DNA from: Deltaproteobacteria bacterium
GTDB taxonomy: Bacteria; Myxococcota_A; UBA9160
Assembly (NCBI GenBank): GCA_003520425.1
Contig: DOUU01000202.1
Coordinates: forward strand, 1,293 to 7,447
Reading direction: 5' to 3'
Length of the DNA: 6,155 bases
A model generated the notes under the pieces. The model did no database searches, was not told the origin of the DNA, and saw nothing but the letters and a program-made list of their open reading frames with translations. How positions within the stretch are numbered: position 1 is the stretch's first letter; each line of letters starts with the position of its first letter. Of this stretch, positions 1 through 5,342 are shown piece after piece. The position numbers were made by a program, and so were the translations under genes.

Positions 1-54
1 TCGTCCATGAGGAGGGGGCGGCGAGGGAAGGCTCCACGCGGCCGGACTGCGGAA

Positions 55-59
55 AAGGA
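55..59 (+). promoter_or_regulatory. Ribosome binding site for the LTXXQ-protein gene
   Basis: The AAGGA at 55-59 ends six bases before the ATG at 66 and supports that start. The first 54 bases hold purine-rich sequence (GGAGGGGGCGG at 11-21) and no recognisable gene or promoter. Confidence 0.6.
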
Positions 60-65
60 CAAAGC

Positions 66-623
66 ATGGACCGCTCTTGGCATTGCGTTTGCCGGTTTCT
101 TGCCACTGGGGCATTTCTGACTCTCTTTGCCCTTGGGGGGCCCTCCTCCGCCGGCCCCCTGGCTTCCGGTCAGGAGATACACGCGGCCGGCGCGGCGGCG
201 GTCTTGCTGGCGCAAGCGGGCCCGACCGAGACTGCGCCCGTCTCCCCGCCGTCCCACAGCGAGGAGACTCACAAGAAGCGTTCGAAGGCCGACCGGGTCG
301 AGACCAGGATTGAGGACCTGCATCGCAACCTCAAGATCACCGCCGCCCAAGAACCGCAGTGGCGCGACTTCGCGCAGGTGATGAGAGACAACGCGCACGC
401 GATCGACGCGATCCTGGAAGAGAGAAGGGCGAATCTCAGCAAGATGAATGCTGTGGAGGACCTGCGCTCCTACGAAAAGCTGGCCGATGCGCATGCCGAT
501 GGACTCAAGAAGCTCGTCCCAGCCTTCGAGGCTCTGTACAACACCATGTCAGAAGACCAGAAGAAGAACGCAGACACCGCCTTCAGCCACTTTGAGGGAC
601 GCCCGAAGCACTCGAAGGAGTGA
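66..623 (+). CDS. Exported Spy/CpxP-like LTXXQ-motif protein
   Basis: A 185-residue protein of the LTXXQ (Spy/CpxP) type, whose known members are periplasmic stress proteins or ATP-independent chaperones. Residues 1-30 form a signal peptide: basic start, hydrophobic stretch around 11-25, small residues SSAG before a likely cut. Residues 31-75 are an Ala/Pro/Ser-rich linker. From about residue 76 the protein is predicted to be all-helical and charged. It carries ITAAQ at 91-95, the LTXXQ-like motif, and a second related motif, MSEDQKK, at 161-167, which is the usual two-motif layout. The body resembles the subfamily with RDNA (107-110) and DGLKKLVPAFEALY (145-158) segments. The start has an SD at 55-59. 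The next gene begins 50 nt downstream on the same strand. Family assignment is firm; the chaperone function is inferred from the family. Confidence 0.85.
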   Translation: MDRSWHCVCRFLATGAFLTLFALGGPSSAGPLASGQEIHAAGAAAVLLAQAGPTETAPVSPPSHSEETHKKRSKADRVETRIEDLHRNLKITAAQEPQWRDFAQVMRDNAHAIDAILEERRANLSKMNAVEDLRSYEKLADAHADGLKKLVPAFEALYNTMSEDQKKNADTAFSHFEGRPKHSKE

Positions 624-662
624 GCAAGGTGCCTTCAGCGCTGCGGGGAGTGCCGCAGGAAA

Positions 663-670
663 AGGGGAGG
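663..670 (+). promoter_or_regulatory. Ribosome binding site deciding the start at 674
   Basis: The GGGGAGG at 664-670 stands three bases before the ATG at 674. A GTG at 620 overlaps the previous stop and would add 18 residues, but it has only a weaker purine run before it, and it would place a polar stretch before the signal peptide. ATG 674 is preferred. Confidence 0.6.
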
Positions 671-673
671 ATC

Positions 674-988
674 ATGCAGAGCCGCATCCAACAAAGAGGG
701 ATCGGTCGCAGCAAGGGGATCGTGATCTGGCTCGCCGCGGCGCTTCTGACGAGCATCTGCCTCAGCGGGCCGTCCTTTGCGGATGGCTACTACGGGCGCC
801 ACTGGCACGGACACCGTTACTATTGGCACGGCCGTTGGTACTACGGCTATCCGCCGCGGTCCTACTATCCCCCTCCGCCCGTGGTCTACTACCCGCCCCC
901 GGTGGTGTATGGACCCCCGCCGCCGCCCGTGGTGTACGCACCGCCGCCGCCGGGGATCACGGTCGTCGTCCCGCTGCCCCGTTAGCTG
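674..988 (+). CDS. Small secreted His/Tyr/Trp- and proline-rich protein
   Basis: No function can be assigned. From ATG 674 the product is 103 residues. Residues 1-37 look like a signal peptide: basic QRGIGRSKG, then hydrophobic IVIWLAAALLTSICL, then SGPSFA before a likely cut ahead of DGYYG. The mature chain has two parts. The first, about residues 38-62, is packed with Tyr, His, Trp, Gly and Arg (GRHWHGHRYYWHGRWYYGY). The second, about 66-93, is a run of prolines with VVY three times. It ends in hydrophobic TVVVPLPR. Such chains are usually disordered, surface-exposed or bound to the envelope; the His cluster might bind metal, which is inference. It lies 50 nt after the LTXXQ gene on the same strand, so co-expression is likely. 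The stop codon (TAG) ends at 985-988 by the reading used here. Confidence 0.7.
869..952 (+). repeat. Imperfect tandem repeat coding for proline runs with VVY
   Basis: Three degenerate units each read as three to five prolines followed by Val-Val-Tyr and a variable residue (Y, G, A); a fourth proline run closes the array. At DNA level the units are CCN-rich with GTGGTNTAC/T cores. The array lies fully inside the secreted protein gene and keeps its frame. Unit number may vary between strains through slippage. Confidence 0.7.
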
Positions 989-1138
989 CGGCCGGTGCGA
1001 AGGCTGCGTGACCCGGTCGCGTTGCAACGTGATGCGCGACGGGGAAGCAGCCCTTTGCGGCGGCCGGCATCCATCCACGCCGCTCATGGCCTCCCGTTTG
1101 CTCGCCGGTTGACCGGATCCCGGATTGCACCTTGCTTC

Positions 1139-1166
1139 CACGAGCCGCCGTAGAGGCGGTCTCGTG
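1139..1166 (+). promoter_or_regulatory. Strong hairpin upstream of the MBOAT gene
   Basis: CACGAGCCGCC (1139-1149) can pair with GGCGG-CTCGTG (1155-1159 and 1161-1166). This gives 11 base pairs, a single bulged T at 1160 and a five-base loop. It lies 60 nt before the GTG start of the acyltransferase gene. No T-run follows, so it is not a classical intrinsic terminator. It may end the upstream transcript with Rho, or structure the leader. Confidence 0.4.
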
Positions 1167-1226
1167 CGCGTCAAAGGTGCATTGGGGTGCCCGATGCTAG
1201 AGTGGCCGGCCGTCGAGGGGGCGGCC

Positions 1227-2630
1227 GTGCTCTTCCACAGCATCGAGTTCCTCCAGCTCTTCGTCGTGACCTTTGTGCTCTACTGGTCACTCAAGAGCCA
1301 ACGGCTTCGCCTGGGCACCCTCGTTCTCGCAAGTGTGTATTTCTACGCGCGCTGGAACCCCTGGCTGGTCTTCCTTCTGATCTTCACGGCCCTTTTCGAT
1401 TTCTCGATCGCCCGCGGGATCGAGAGAGCACAGAGCCAGCGCGTGCGGCGCGCCCTTCTCGTGTTGAGCCTGTGCGTCAGCCTCGGTCTTCTCGGATTCT
1501 TCAAGTACACGAACTTTCTGCTGGGACTTGTCTGGCCTGCGGTCCGTCCATTCGGCGTCGTGAGCGACCCTCCATTTCTGAAGATCATCCTCCCGCTCGG
1601 GATCTCCTTTTACACCTTCGAGACCATCAGCTACGTGGTCGATGTCTACCGCCGGCGCATCCCCGCCGAACGCAGGCTCCTCAACTACATGCTCTTCCTC
1701 ATGTTCTTCCCGCATCTCATCGCGGGTCCGATCGTGCGGCCCGGCGATTTCCTTCCCCAGCTGGAGCGACTGCGCCGCTTCGATTGGAGCCGCATCGAAC
1801 TCGGGGCCAGACTCTTCTTGCTCGGCCTCTTGAAGAAAGCGGTGATCGCAGACCAGCTCGCCCAGGTCGTGGACCCCGTGTACGCGGCCCCGGCCGGTTT
1901 TGGAAGCGGCGCCGTGTGGGTCGCCACGCTCGCCTATGCGATTCAGATCTACTGCGATTTTTCCGGCTACTCGGACATGGCGATCGGCTGTGCCCATTGC
2001 TTCGGATTGAAACTGCCGAGGAACTTCAATCTCCCGTACCTTTCGCAGAATGTCGCGGAGGTCTGGACCCGCTGGCACATCTCCTTCTCGACCTGGCTGC
2101 GCGACTATCTCTACATTCCACTCGGCGGAAACCGCGGCGGCCGTCTGGCGACCTACTGGAACCTCATCGTCACAATGCTGCTCGGCGGGTTGTGGCACGG
2201 TGCGGGGCTCACCTACGTCTGCTGGGGTCTGTACCATGGGATCCTTCTGGCATTGCATCGAGCCGTGCCCTTGCCGCGCTGGGTGGGCCACACCGCCCTT
2301 GCGCCGCTGCGCATCGCAGTGACCTTCCTTCTCTGGTGTTTTGGAGTGATGCTTTTCCGTGCCCAAAACTTGGGCGATGCCGGTGTGATTCTATTGCGCA
2401 TGCTGGTCCCGACTCGAGGCGCGGAGTTGGCACCGTCGGTCGCCTTGGTCTTCGGTGCGATTTTCGCGGTGGTCCTCATCGCAAGTCTCGCAGGCCGCTT
2501 TCTGGACGTTGAAGCCAGCATGCGGCGAGCACCTGTTCCGCTGGCGGCAGGCGCGCTTGCGGTCGGGCTTCTCCTGGCTCAGATCCTCTCGCCGAACGCG
2601 GGCGGCGCGTTCATTTATTTCCAGTTCTGA
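1227..2630 (+). CDS. MBOAT-family membrane O-acyltransferase (AlgI/PatA-like)
   Basis: A polytopic inner-membrane protein of 467 residues, a usual length for AlgI-type members. The family moves acyl (commonly acetyl) groups to the outer face for O-acylation of exported polysaccharides or cell-wall polymers. The GTG at 1227 is chosen because the product then opens with LFHSIEFLQLF, the typical AlgI-type N-terminus. GAGGGGG at 1215-1221 is its ribosome site. An ATG at 1194 and a TTG at 1125 would add a non-hydrophobic, Arg-rich leader. Family hallmarks are present: DFSGYSDMAIG, then WTRWHISFSTWLRDYLYIPL with His 284, and LLGGLWHGAG with the invariant second His 324. Many hydrophobic spans cover the whole length. 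The gene is followed after 12 nt by an SGNH-like partner. Family call is very firm. The acyl acceptor is unknown, since no glycan-synthesis gene is in the window. Confidence 0.93.
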   Translation: MLFHSIEFLQLFVVTFVLYWSLKSQRLRLGTLVLASVYFYARWNPWLVFLLIFTALFDFSIARGIERAQSQRVRRALLVLSLCVSLGLLGFFKYTNFLLGLVWPAVRPFGVVSDPPFLKIILPLGISFYTFETISYVVDVYRRRIPAERRLLNYMLFLMFFPHLIAGPIVRPGDFLPQLERLRRFDWSRIELGARLFLLGLLKKAVIADQLAQVVDPVYAAPAGFGSGAVWVATLAYAIQIYCDFSGYSDMAIGCAHCFGLKLPRNFNLPYLSQNVAEVWTRWHISFSTWLRDYLYIPLGGNRGGRLATYWNLIVTMLLGGLWHGAGLTYVCWGLYHGILLALHRAVPLPRWVGHTALAPLRIAVTFLLWCFGVMLFRAQNLGDAGVILLRMLVPTRGAELAPSVALVFGAIFAVVLIASLAGRFLDVEASMRRAPVPLAAGALAVGLLLAQILSPNAGGAFIYFQF

Positions 2631-2633
2631 CGC

Positions 2634-2638
2634 AAGGA
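2634..2638 (+). promoter_or_regulatory. Ribosome binding site of the SGNH-like gene
   Basis: AAGGA lies in the 12-nt gap after the MBOAT stop and four bases before the ATG at 2643. The tight spacing implies one transcript, with the two genes translated from neighbouring sites. Confidence 0.6.
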
Positions 2639-2642
2639 CGAG

Positions 2643-3758
2643 ATGGACGTTCAACTTCGACCCAACCCTCAGCGCGCCGCCCGAATCCTTCTCCTCGCGG
2701 CGATTCTCTTCTTTTGCGGGGAGCTCGTTGTAGGCGTCTTCCTCGACACCGCTCCGTTCTCCGTCCGCTTTCCCGAGGCCGCGGCGGTATTGGAGCGTGC
2801 ACGCAAACAGAATCCTCCGCCCGACATCGTGTTCTTCGGCAGCTCCCGCTTCATGTCCGCCATCGCCCCAGCTGAAATCGATCAGCAGCTTCGGGCGTCG
2901 CACGGCGAAGGCATCCCGGTGATGTTGCCGATGGCCGTGCTTGGCGGAGACTTCGTGTCCACCGAGTTCCTCCTCGACCGCATGCTTGCCGAGGGTGTGC
3001 GGCCTCGGATGGCGGTGATCGAGGTGAGCCCGGACTTGGTGGGGCGGCCTCCACATCTCGTGACCGCACAGCTCGAGCGGCTCTTCCGCTGGCGCGACGT
3101 GGTGTACTGGCTGCCCGAACTCTTCGAAGCCGACTGGTCGGCCTTGCTCACCGCCCGGCTCATCCCCGCGTATCACTACCGGCGGGAGCTGCTCGGCTGG
3201 CTCGTCGGGCGGCCGCCGCCCTATCTCTTTGTGCCCAGGCCCGAACTCCCGGCGGGCCCCGCGCCTGGTGCGCAGGTTGCTGGGTCGGCATCCAAGGGTC
3301 TGCCTACGGGCACCGGGGCGGCGGACAGCCATCCCACGGCCAGCGAGACTCCCGACGACCCGACGCACGGCGTCGACCGCTGGGCGCGCTGGCTGCGGCG
3401 ATTCCGCATCAGCCAACGCTGCGCGGACGTGCTTGAGCGCGTCCTTGCCCGCTGCCAGCAGGAGCAGATCACCTGCATCTTGGTCGAGCCCCCGGTCGCG
3501 AGTGGTCACCGTGCACTCTATGGAACGGATGTCGTTATCCCCTACGACAGTCTTCTCGAGCGATTTGGCCGCGACTACGGCGCCGCGTACCTTGATTTCC
3601 GTGATCGCCTCCCAGACACCTCGTTTCGTGACGACTCTCACGTGAATCGCACCGGTGCGCTTCGCTTCAGCGCCCTGCTCGCAAGCGCTCTCATCGAGCC
3701 CCTGTGGTTCGGTGACGAGAGAGGCACGGCGGCGATAACGGCCCCCCTCGCGCCCTAA
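2643..3758 (+). CDS. Membrane-anchored SGNH-hydrolase-like protein, MBOAT partner
   Basis: A 371-residue protein with the layout of extracytoplasmic SGNH-like proteins that work with MBOAT acyltransferases (DltD, AlgJ/AlgX, PatB type). Residues 13-33 form one membrane span or uncleaved signal anchor after a basic N-terminus. The nucleophile block is DIVFFGSSR (61-69); Ser 68 sits where the Ser of a GDS motif would be. The C-terminal catalytic block is RDDSHVN (329-335), with Asp 330 and His 333 as the expected DxxH pair. Between them come strand-helix segments such as RMAVIEVSPDL (122-132) and CILVEPP (278-284). Residues about 198-243 are a Pro/Gly/Ala/Ser-rich insert that is probably disordered. 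Likely role: transfer of the acyl group handed over by the MBOAT protein, or its removal. The exact subfamily and substrate are not recognised. Confidence 0.8.
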   Translation: MDVQLRPNPQRAARILLLAAILFFCGELVVGVFLDTAPFSVRFPEAAAVLERARKQNPPPDIVFFGSSRFMSAIAPAEIDQQLRASHGEGIPVMLPMAVLGGDFVSTEFLLDRMLAEGVRPRMAVIEVSPDLVGRPPHLVTAQLERLFRWRDVVYWLPELFEADWSALLTARLIPAYHYRRELLGWLVGRPPPYLFVPRPELPAGPAPGAQVAGSASKGLPTGTGAADSHPTASETPDDPTHGVDRWARWLRRFRISQRCADVLERVLARCQQEQITCILVEPPVASGHRALYGTDVVIPYDSLLERFGRDYGAAYLDFRDRLPDTSFRDDSHVNRTGALRFSALLASALIEPLWFGDERGTAAITAPLAP

Positions 3759-3767
3759 GAGCGGGCC

Positions 3768-3779
3768 TGGCTTCGGCCA
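3768..3779 (+). terminator. Weak UUCG-loop hairpin after the acylation operon
   Basis: TGGC-TTCG-GCCA lies ten bases after the stop of the SGNH-like gene. The stem is only four pairs and no T-run follows. The UUCG loop is very stable in RNA, so it may mark the 3' end, but support is thin. Confidence 0.2.
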
Positions 3780-3873
3780 CTGCATCGCACACACACCGCT
3801 GGCGACACCAAGTTCTTGGAGGTGCCCCGCCAGGGATCTCGCGCAAGCCAACGTCATCGGGGCTTCCTTGAAT

Positions 3874-3911
3874 CGTCGAGGAATCGCGACATCGGCGCGA
3901 CGATCCCGACG
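3874..3911 (+). promoter_or_regulatory. Two-step inverted repeat ahead of the first microprotein
   Basis: An outer CGTCG/CGACG pair (3874-3878, 3907-3911) and an inner TCGCG/CGCGA pair (3884-3888, 3896-3900) are separated by an internal loop, with a seven-base apex. It lies 29 nt before the ATG at 3941. It could be a leader structure, an operator, or chance in GC-rich DNA. Apart from this, no gene is seen on either strand between 3759 and 3930. Confidence 0.25.
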
Positions 3912-3930
3912 TAGGGTTACCGCAGTTCGT

Positions 3931-3936
3931 GGGAGG
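3931..3936 (+). promoter_or_regulatory. Strong ribosome binding site of the first microprotein
   Basis: The purine run GGGAGGGAAG (3931-3940) leads straight to the ATG at 3941. It is among the best SD matches in the window and is the main reason to take the short frame seriously. Confidence 0.55.
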
Positions 3937-3940
3937 GAAG

Positions 3941-4036
3941 ATGTGGCCGCAGGACGCCTTGACAGTGCTGCTTCTGATGGCCCTCGGCCTTTGGGCCAGA
4001 ATCGAGCGAACACGGAAGAGGGAAGGCCCGGGCTGA
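3941..4036 (+). CDS. Putative 31-residue single-span membrane microprotein (copy A)
   Basis: No known family recognised. The frame starts MWPQDALTVLLLMALGLWAR and ends in an Arg/Lys-rich tail with TGA at 4034-4036. Residues 6-19 form a hydrophobic helix, and the basic tail predicts a cytoplasmic C-terminus. Evidence for translation is a near-ideal SD just before the ATG, and an ungapped match to a second SD-led frame 183 nt downstream. The shared residues are D5, A6, L7, L10, L11, L17, W18 and R20, with I/L at 21 and E/D at 22. The codons for the shared D-A-L differ at the third base (and L uses TTG against CTC), so the likeness is in the protein and not a recent DNA copy. After TGA the +1 frame looks coding-like to 4097, so the real product may be longer. 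Function unknown. Confidence 0.5.
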   Translation: MWPQDALTVLLLMALGLWARIERTRKREGPG

Positions 4037-4097
4037 GCAGCGCTCGCTGAGAGACCTTGTCGAGGGCAGGCGACCCTCCTCCAAAGGTCCCGACTAG
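4035..4097 (+). other. Coding-like +1-frame continuation behind copy A
   Basis: Twenty sense codons read EQRSLRDLVEGRRPSSKGPD before TAG at 4095-4097. The frame is +1 relative to copy A and overlaps its TGA (GAG starts at the second base of TGA). It has no good start of its own. It may be a continuation of copy A after a frameshift, a natural indel, a sequence error, or chance. Confidence 0.2.
4062..4078 (+). repeat. Short hairpin between the two microproteins
   Basis: GAGGG (4062-4066) pairs with CCCTC (4074-4078) across a seven-base loop. It is short and without a T-run; a transcript boundary is possible but not shown. Confidence 0.15.
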
Positions 4098-4112
4098 GTG
4101 GCGCCCCGTAGA

Positions 4113-4118
4113 AAGGAG
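4113..4118 (+). promoter_or_regulatory. Strong ribosome binding site of the second microprotein
   Basis: AAGGAG, within GAAAGGAGAA, ends five bases before the TTG at 4124. Such a full SD at ideal distance supports use of the unusual TTG start, as there is no ATG or GTG codon in frame ahead of the hydrophobic segment. Confidence 0.55.
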
Positions 4119-4123
4119 AACGA

Positions 4124-4354
4124 TTGCAGGTAGCCGATGCTCTCATTCTCCTTCTCGCTGTGGGAATCCTCCTGTGGGTGCGCCTCGATGGAAAGAAGGG
4201 AACGGCAGCGCGTGGCGGAGCTCCGCGAGGCGGGCTCCGGCGTCCCCCTTTTGCTTCTCTGGCTCCGGGAGCGGCATTCCGGCTGAGCGCGGCCACAACC
4301 CTCGAGTGCGGCCTGCCTGCACAATCCCCGAAGGTCCAAACGGGTGTAGAGTGA
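4124..4354 (+). CDS. Putative small membrane protein (copy B), TTG start
   Basis: No known family recognised. From TTG 4124 the product opens MQVADALILLLAVGILLWVR: a hydrophobic helix (about residues 6-19) followed by a charged segment with LDGKK. This aligns without gaps to copy A (D5, A6, L7, L10, L11, L17, W18, R20 identical). The open frame runs 76 codons to TGA at 4352-4354, 15 nt before the holin-family start. After about residue 22, however, the composition turns Gly/Pro/Ala/Arg-rich with poor third-base GC, unlike the neighbouring genes. The +1 frame over 4188-4283 has a more gene-like codon pattern. So the N-terminal 22 residues are better supported than the tail. Expression with the downstream gene is plausible from the spacing. 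Confidence 0.45.
   Translation: MQVADALILLLAVGILLWVRLDGKKGTAARGGAPRGGLRRPPFASLAPGAAFRLSAATTLECGLPAQSPKVQTGVE
4188..4286 (+). other. Coding-like frame overlapping copy B in +1
   Basis: From ATG 4188 a 32-codon frame opens MERRERQRVAELREAG, runs through a Leu-rich VPLLLLWLRER and stops at TGA 4284-4286. By hand count about four fifths of its third bases are G or C, higher than in copy B's own frame here. It could be a coupled small gene or the displaced tail of copy B. It has no separate strong SD. Confidence 0.2.
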
Positions 4355-4358
4355 GGCC

Positions 4359-4364
4359 GGAGGG
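4359..4364 (+). promoter_or_regulatory. Ribosome binding site of the holin-4-family gene
   Basis: GGAGGG ends five bases before the ATG at 4370 and fixes this start. It lies just after the stop of copy B, which fits translation from one transcript. Confidence 0.6.
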
Positions 4365-4369
4365 TCGGT

Positions 4370-4756
4370 ATGCGCGGGCTCCTCGTGCGATGGGCCATCG
4401 GCGCTCTCGCACTCTGGATCGCGAGCGTGATCGTTCCCGGGATGGAGATCCAGGGGGCGGGCAACTTTCTGCTCGCCGCCCTGCTGCTCGGGCTCGTGAA
4501 CGCGATCGTGCGTCCCGTCGTTCTCGTGCTCACGCTGCCGCTCACGATCGTGACGCTCGGTTTTTTCCTCCTGGTCGTGAATGCCCTCATGCTGAAGATC
4601 GTGTCCTGGCTTTTCGACCCGCTGCGCTTTCACAGCTTCGGATCGGCGATCATCGCAGCGATCGTCATCTCCCTCGTGAACTGGCTTGCGTCTTTCTGGA
4701 TCGGACCCGCAGGGACGCTCGAGGTCCTCGTAGTGCGCGAGCGCAAACTCCCCTAG
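4370..4756 (+). CDS. Phage holin family 4 (YvlD-like) membrane protein
   Basis: A 128-residue protein with four hydrophobic spans: about residues 5-23, 31-46, 50-78 and 90-111. It has the signature segment of the phage-holin-4 superfamily: GLVNAIVRP at 41-49, followed by LTLPLTIVTLGFF at 54-66 and VVNALML at 69-75. Despite the family name, most bacterial members are chromosomal small membrane proteins of unknown or stress-related role, and no phage gene is nearby. It has a clear SD at 4359-4364 and follows the microprotein region on the same strand. Its stop faces the stop of the ACT gene. Family assignment is firm; function is unknown. Confidence 0.87.
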   Translation: MRGLLVRWAIGALALWIASVIVPGMEIQGAGNFLLAALLLGLVNAIVRPVVLVLTLPLTIVTLGFFLLVVNALMLKIVSWLFDPLRFHSFGSAIIAAIVISLVNWLASFWIGPAGTLEVLVVRERKLP

Positions 4757-4778
4757 ACCGAGTCCAACATCTTCCCAC

Positions 4779-4815
4779 CGAGGGGGCGAGATCCCGGACC
4801 CGAAAGCCCCTCTCG
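4779..4815. terminator. Hairpin between convergent genes
   Basis: CGAGGGGGC (4779-4787) pairs with GCCCC-CTCG (4806-4810, 4812-4815) in nine base pairs with one bulged T and an 18-base loop. It sits between the stops of the holin-family gene and the minus-strand ACT gene, where a two-way terminator is expected. No T-run follows on either strand, so termination would need Rho or the stem alone. The remaining 4816-4886 shows nothing further. Confidence 0.35.
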
Positions 4816-4886
4816 TGGACGCGTTCGGTGCAGCGCGCGCGAGGCGGCTGCACGGCCGATCGCAGCAAGGGAAGCCGCGGCTTCGC

Positions 4887-5300
4887 CTAGACGCCGAGCG
4901 CCTTCGCCGCCTTCTCGACGCTCCCCGGCTTGACCCAGAAGATCATCGCCCACCGTCCGGCTCCAGCCGCGAGCGCCTGTGCCGCCGTCAGCTGAATCTT
5001 CTGGCTTGCCAGCTTGCCAAGGACTTCCGAGACCACGCCGACGCGGTCGTCGCCCTGCACGAGAAAGGCTTGCTTCGCTTTCCGCGTCCGGAGCTTCATC
5101 CGTTCCGCAGCCTGCGCGAAGGCGGTGGCGTCCTCGGGGACGAGATCGATCTGGGCCTTCCCCTCGCCGAGGGGGAACCCGACCACCGCCAAGAGGTTCA
5201 CGCCCGCTTCGGCGAGAGCTGAGAGAATGCGATGTCCCTCGCCCGCTTTGTCGGGGACTGTGAGCGCGTAGTAGTCGATCTTGCGAACCGTGTTGGCCAT
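4887..5300 (-). CDS. Tandem ACT-domain protein
   Basis: A 137-residue soluble protein made of two ACT-like halves and no catalytic domain. The first half, about residues 5-70, begins with RKIDYYALTVPDKAGEGHRI and has the turn EAGVNLLAVVGFP, the usual beta-alpha entry where ligands bind between ACT domains. The second, about 75-137, begins KQAFLVQGDDRVGVVSEVLG and ends WAMIFWVKPGSVEKAAKALG. ACT domains bind amino acids or similar small ligands and regulate metabolism; stand-alone tandem ACT proteins are widespread and mostly uncharacterised. The ATG is preceded by GGAGGA (complement of 5309-5314), eight bases upstream. The gene is convergent with the holin-family gene. No enzyme partner is visible, so the ligand and role are not assigned. 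Confidence 0.8.
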   Translation of the reverse strand: MANTVRKIDYYALTVPDKAGEGHRILSALAEAGVNLLAVVGFPLGEGKAQIDLVPEDATAFAQAAERMKLRTRKAKQAFLVQGDDRVGVVSEVLGKLASQKIQLTAAQALAAGAGRWAMIFWVKPGSVEKAAKALGV

Positions 5301-5308
5301 TGTGCGTT

Positions 5309-5314
5309 TCCTCC
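5309..5314 (-). promoter_or_regulatory. Ribosome binding site of the ACT gene
   Basis: On the minus strand GGAGGA stands eight bases before the ATG at 5300-5298 and supports this start over longer frames. Confidence 0.6.
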
Positions 5315-5342
5315 GGAGCGACGGGGCAGGCCCCTCGTCTCG

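Noticed and set aside
1105..1137. TTGACC at 1109-1114 as a promoter, with the CCGGT-TG-ACCGG inverted repeat
   Set aside because: The best -10 at 17-base spacing is TTGCTT, a poor match, and the inverted repeat has a loop of only two bases.
1287..2366. A 359-codon minus-strand frame opposite the MBOAT gene
   Set aside because: It is antisense to a gene with clear family motifs, and its text is charged and low in hydrophobic structure, as expected of a shadow frame.
2391..4013. A 540-codon open frame on the minus strand
   Set aside because: It lies antisense to the C-terminus of the MBOAT gene and the whole SGNH-like gene, has Arg/Gly/Glu-rich text with no domain or motif, and is explained by high GC leaving antisense frames open.
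3691..4590. A 299-codon minus-strand frame across 3759-4369
   Set aside because: Ser/Arg/Pro/Thr-rich with no recognisable fold, overlapping two genes at its ends; the plus-strand SD-led small frames explain the region better.
4370..4756. Reading the holin-family gene as evidence of a prophage
   Set aside because: The family name is historical; there is no endolysin, structural gene, integrase or attachment site nearby, and base composition matches the neighbours.
4057..4890. A 277-codon plus-strand frame over the microprotein and holin-family region
   Set aside because: It overlaps the well-supported holin-family gene in another frame and reads as Arg/Pro/Ser-rich text with no motif or SD.
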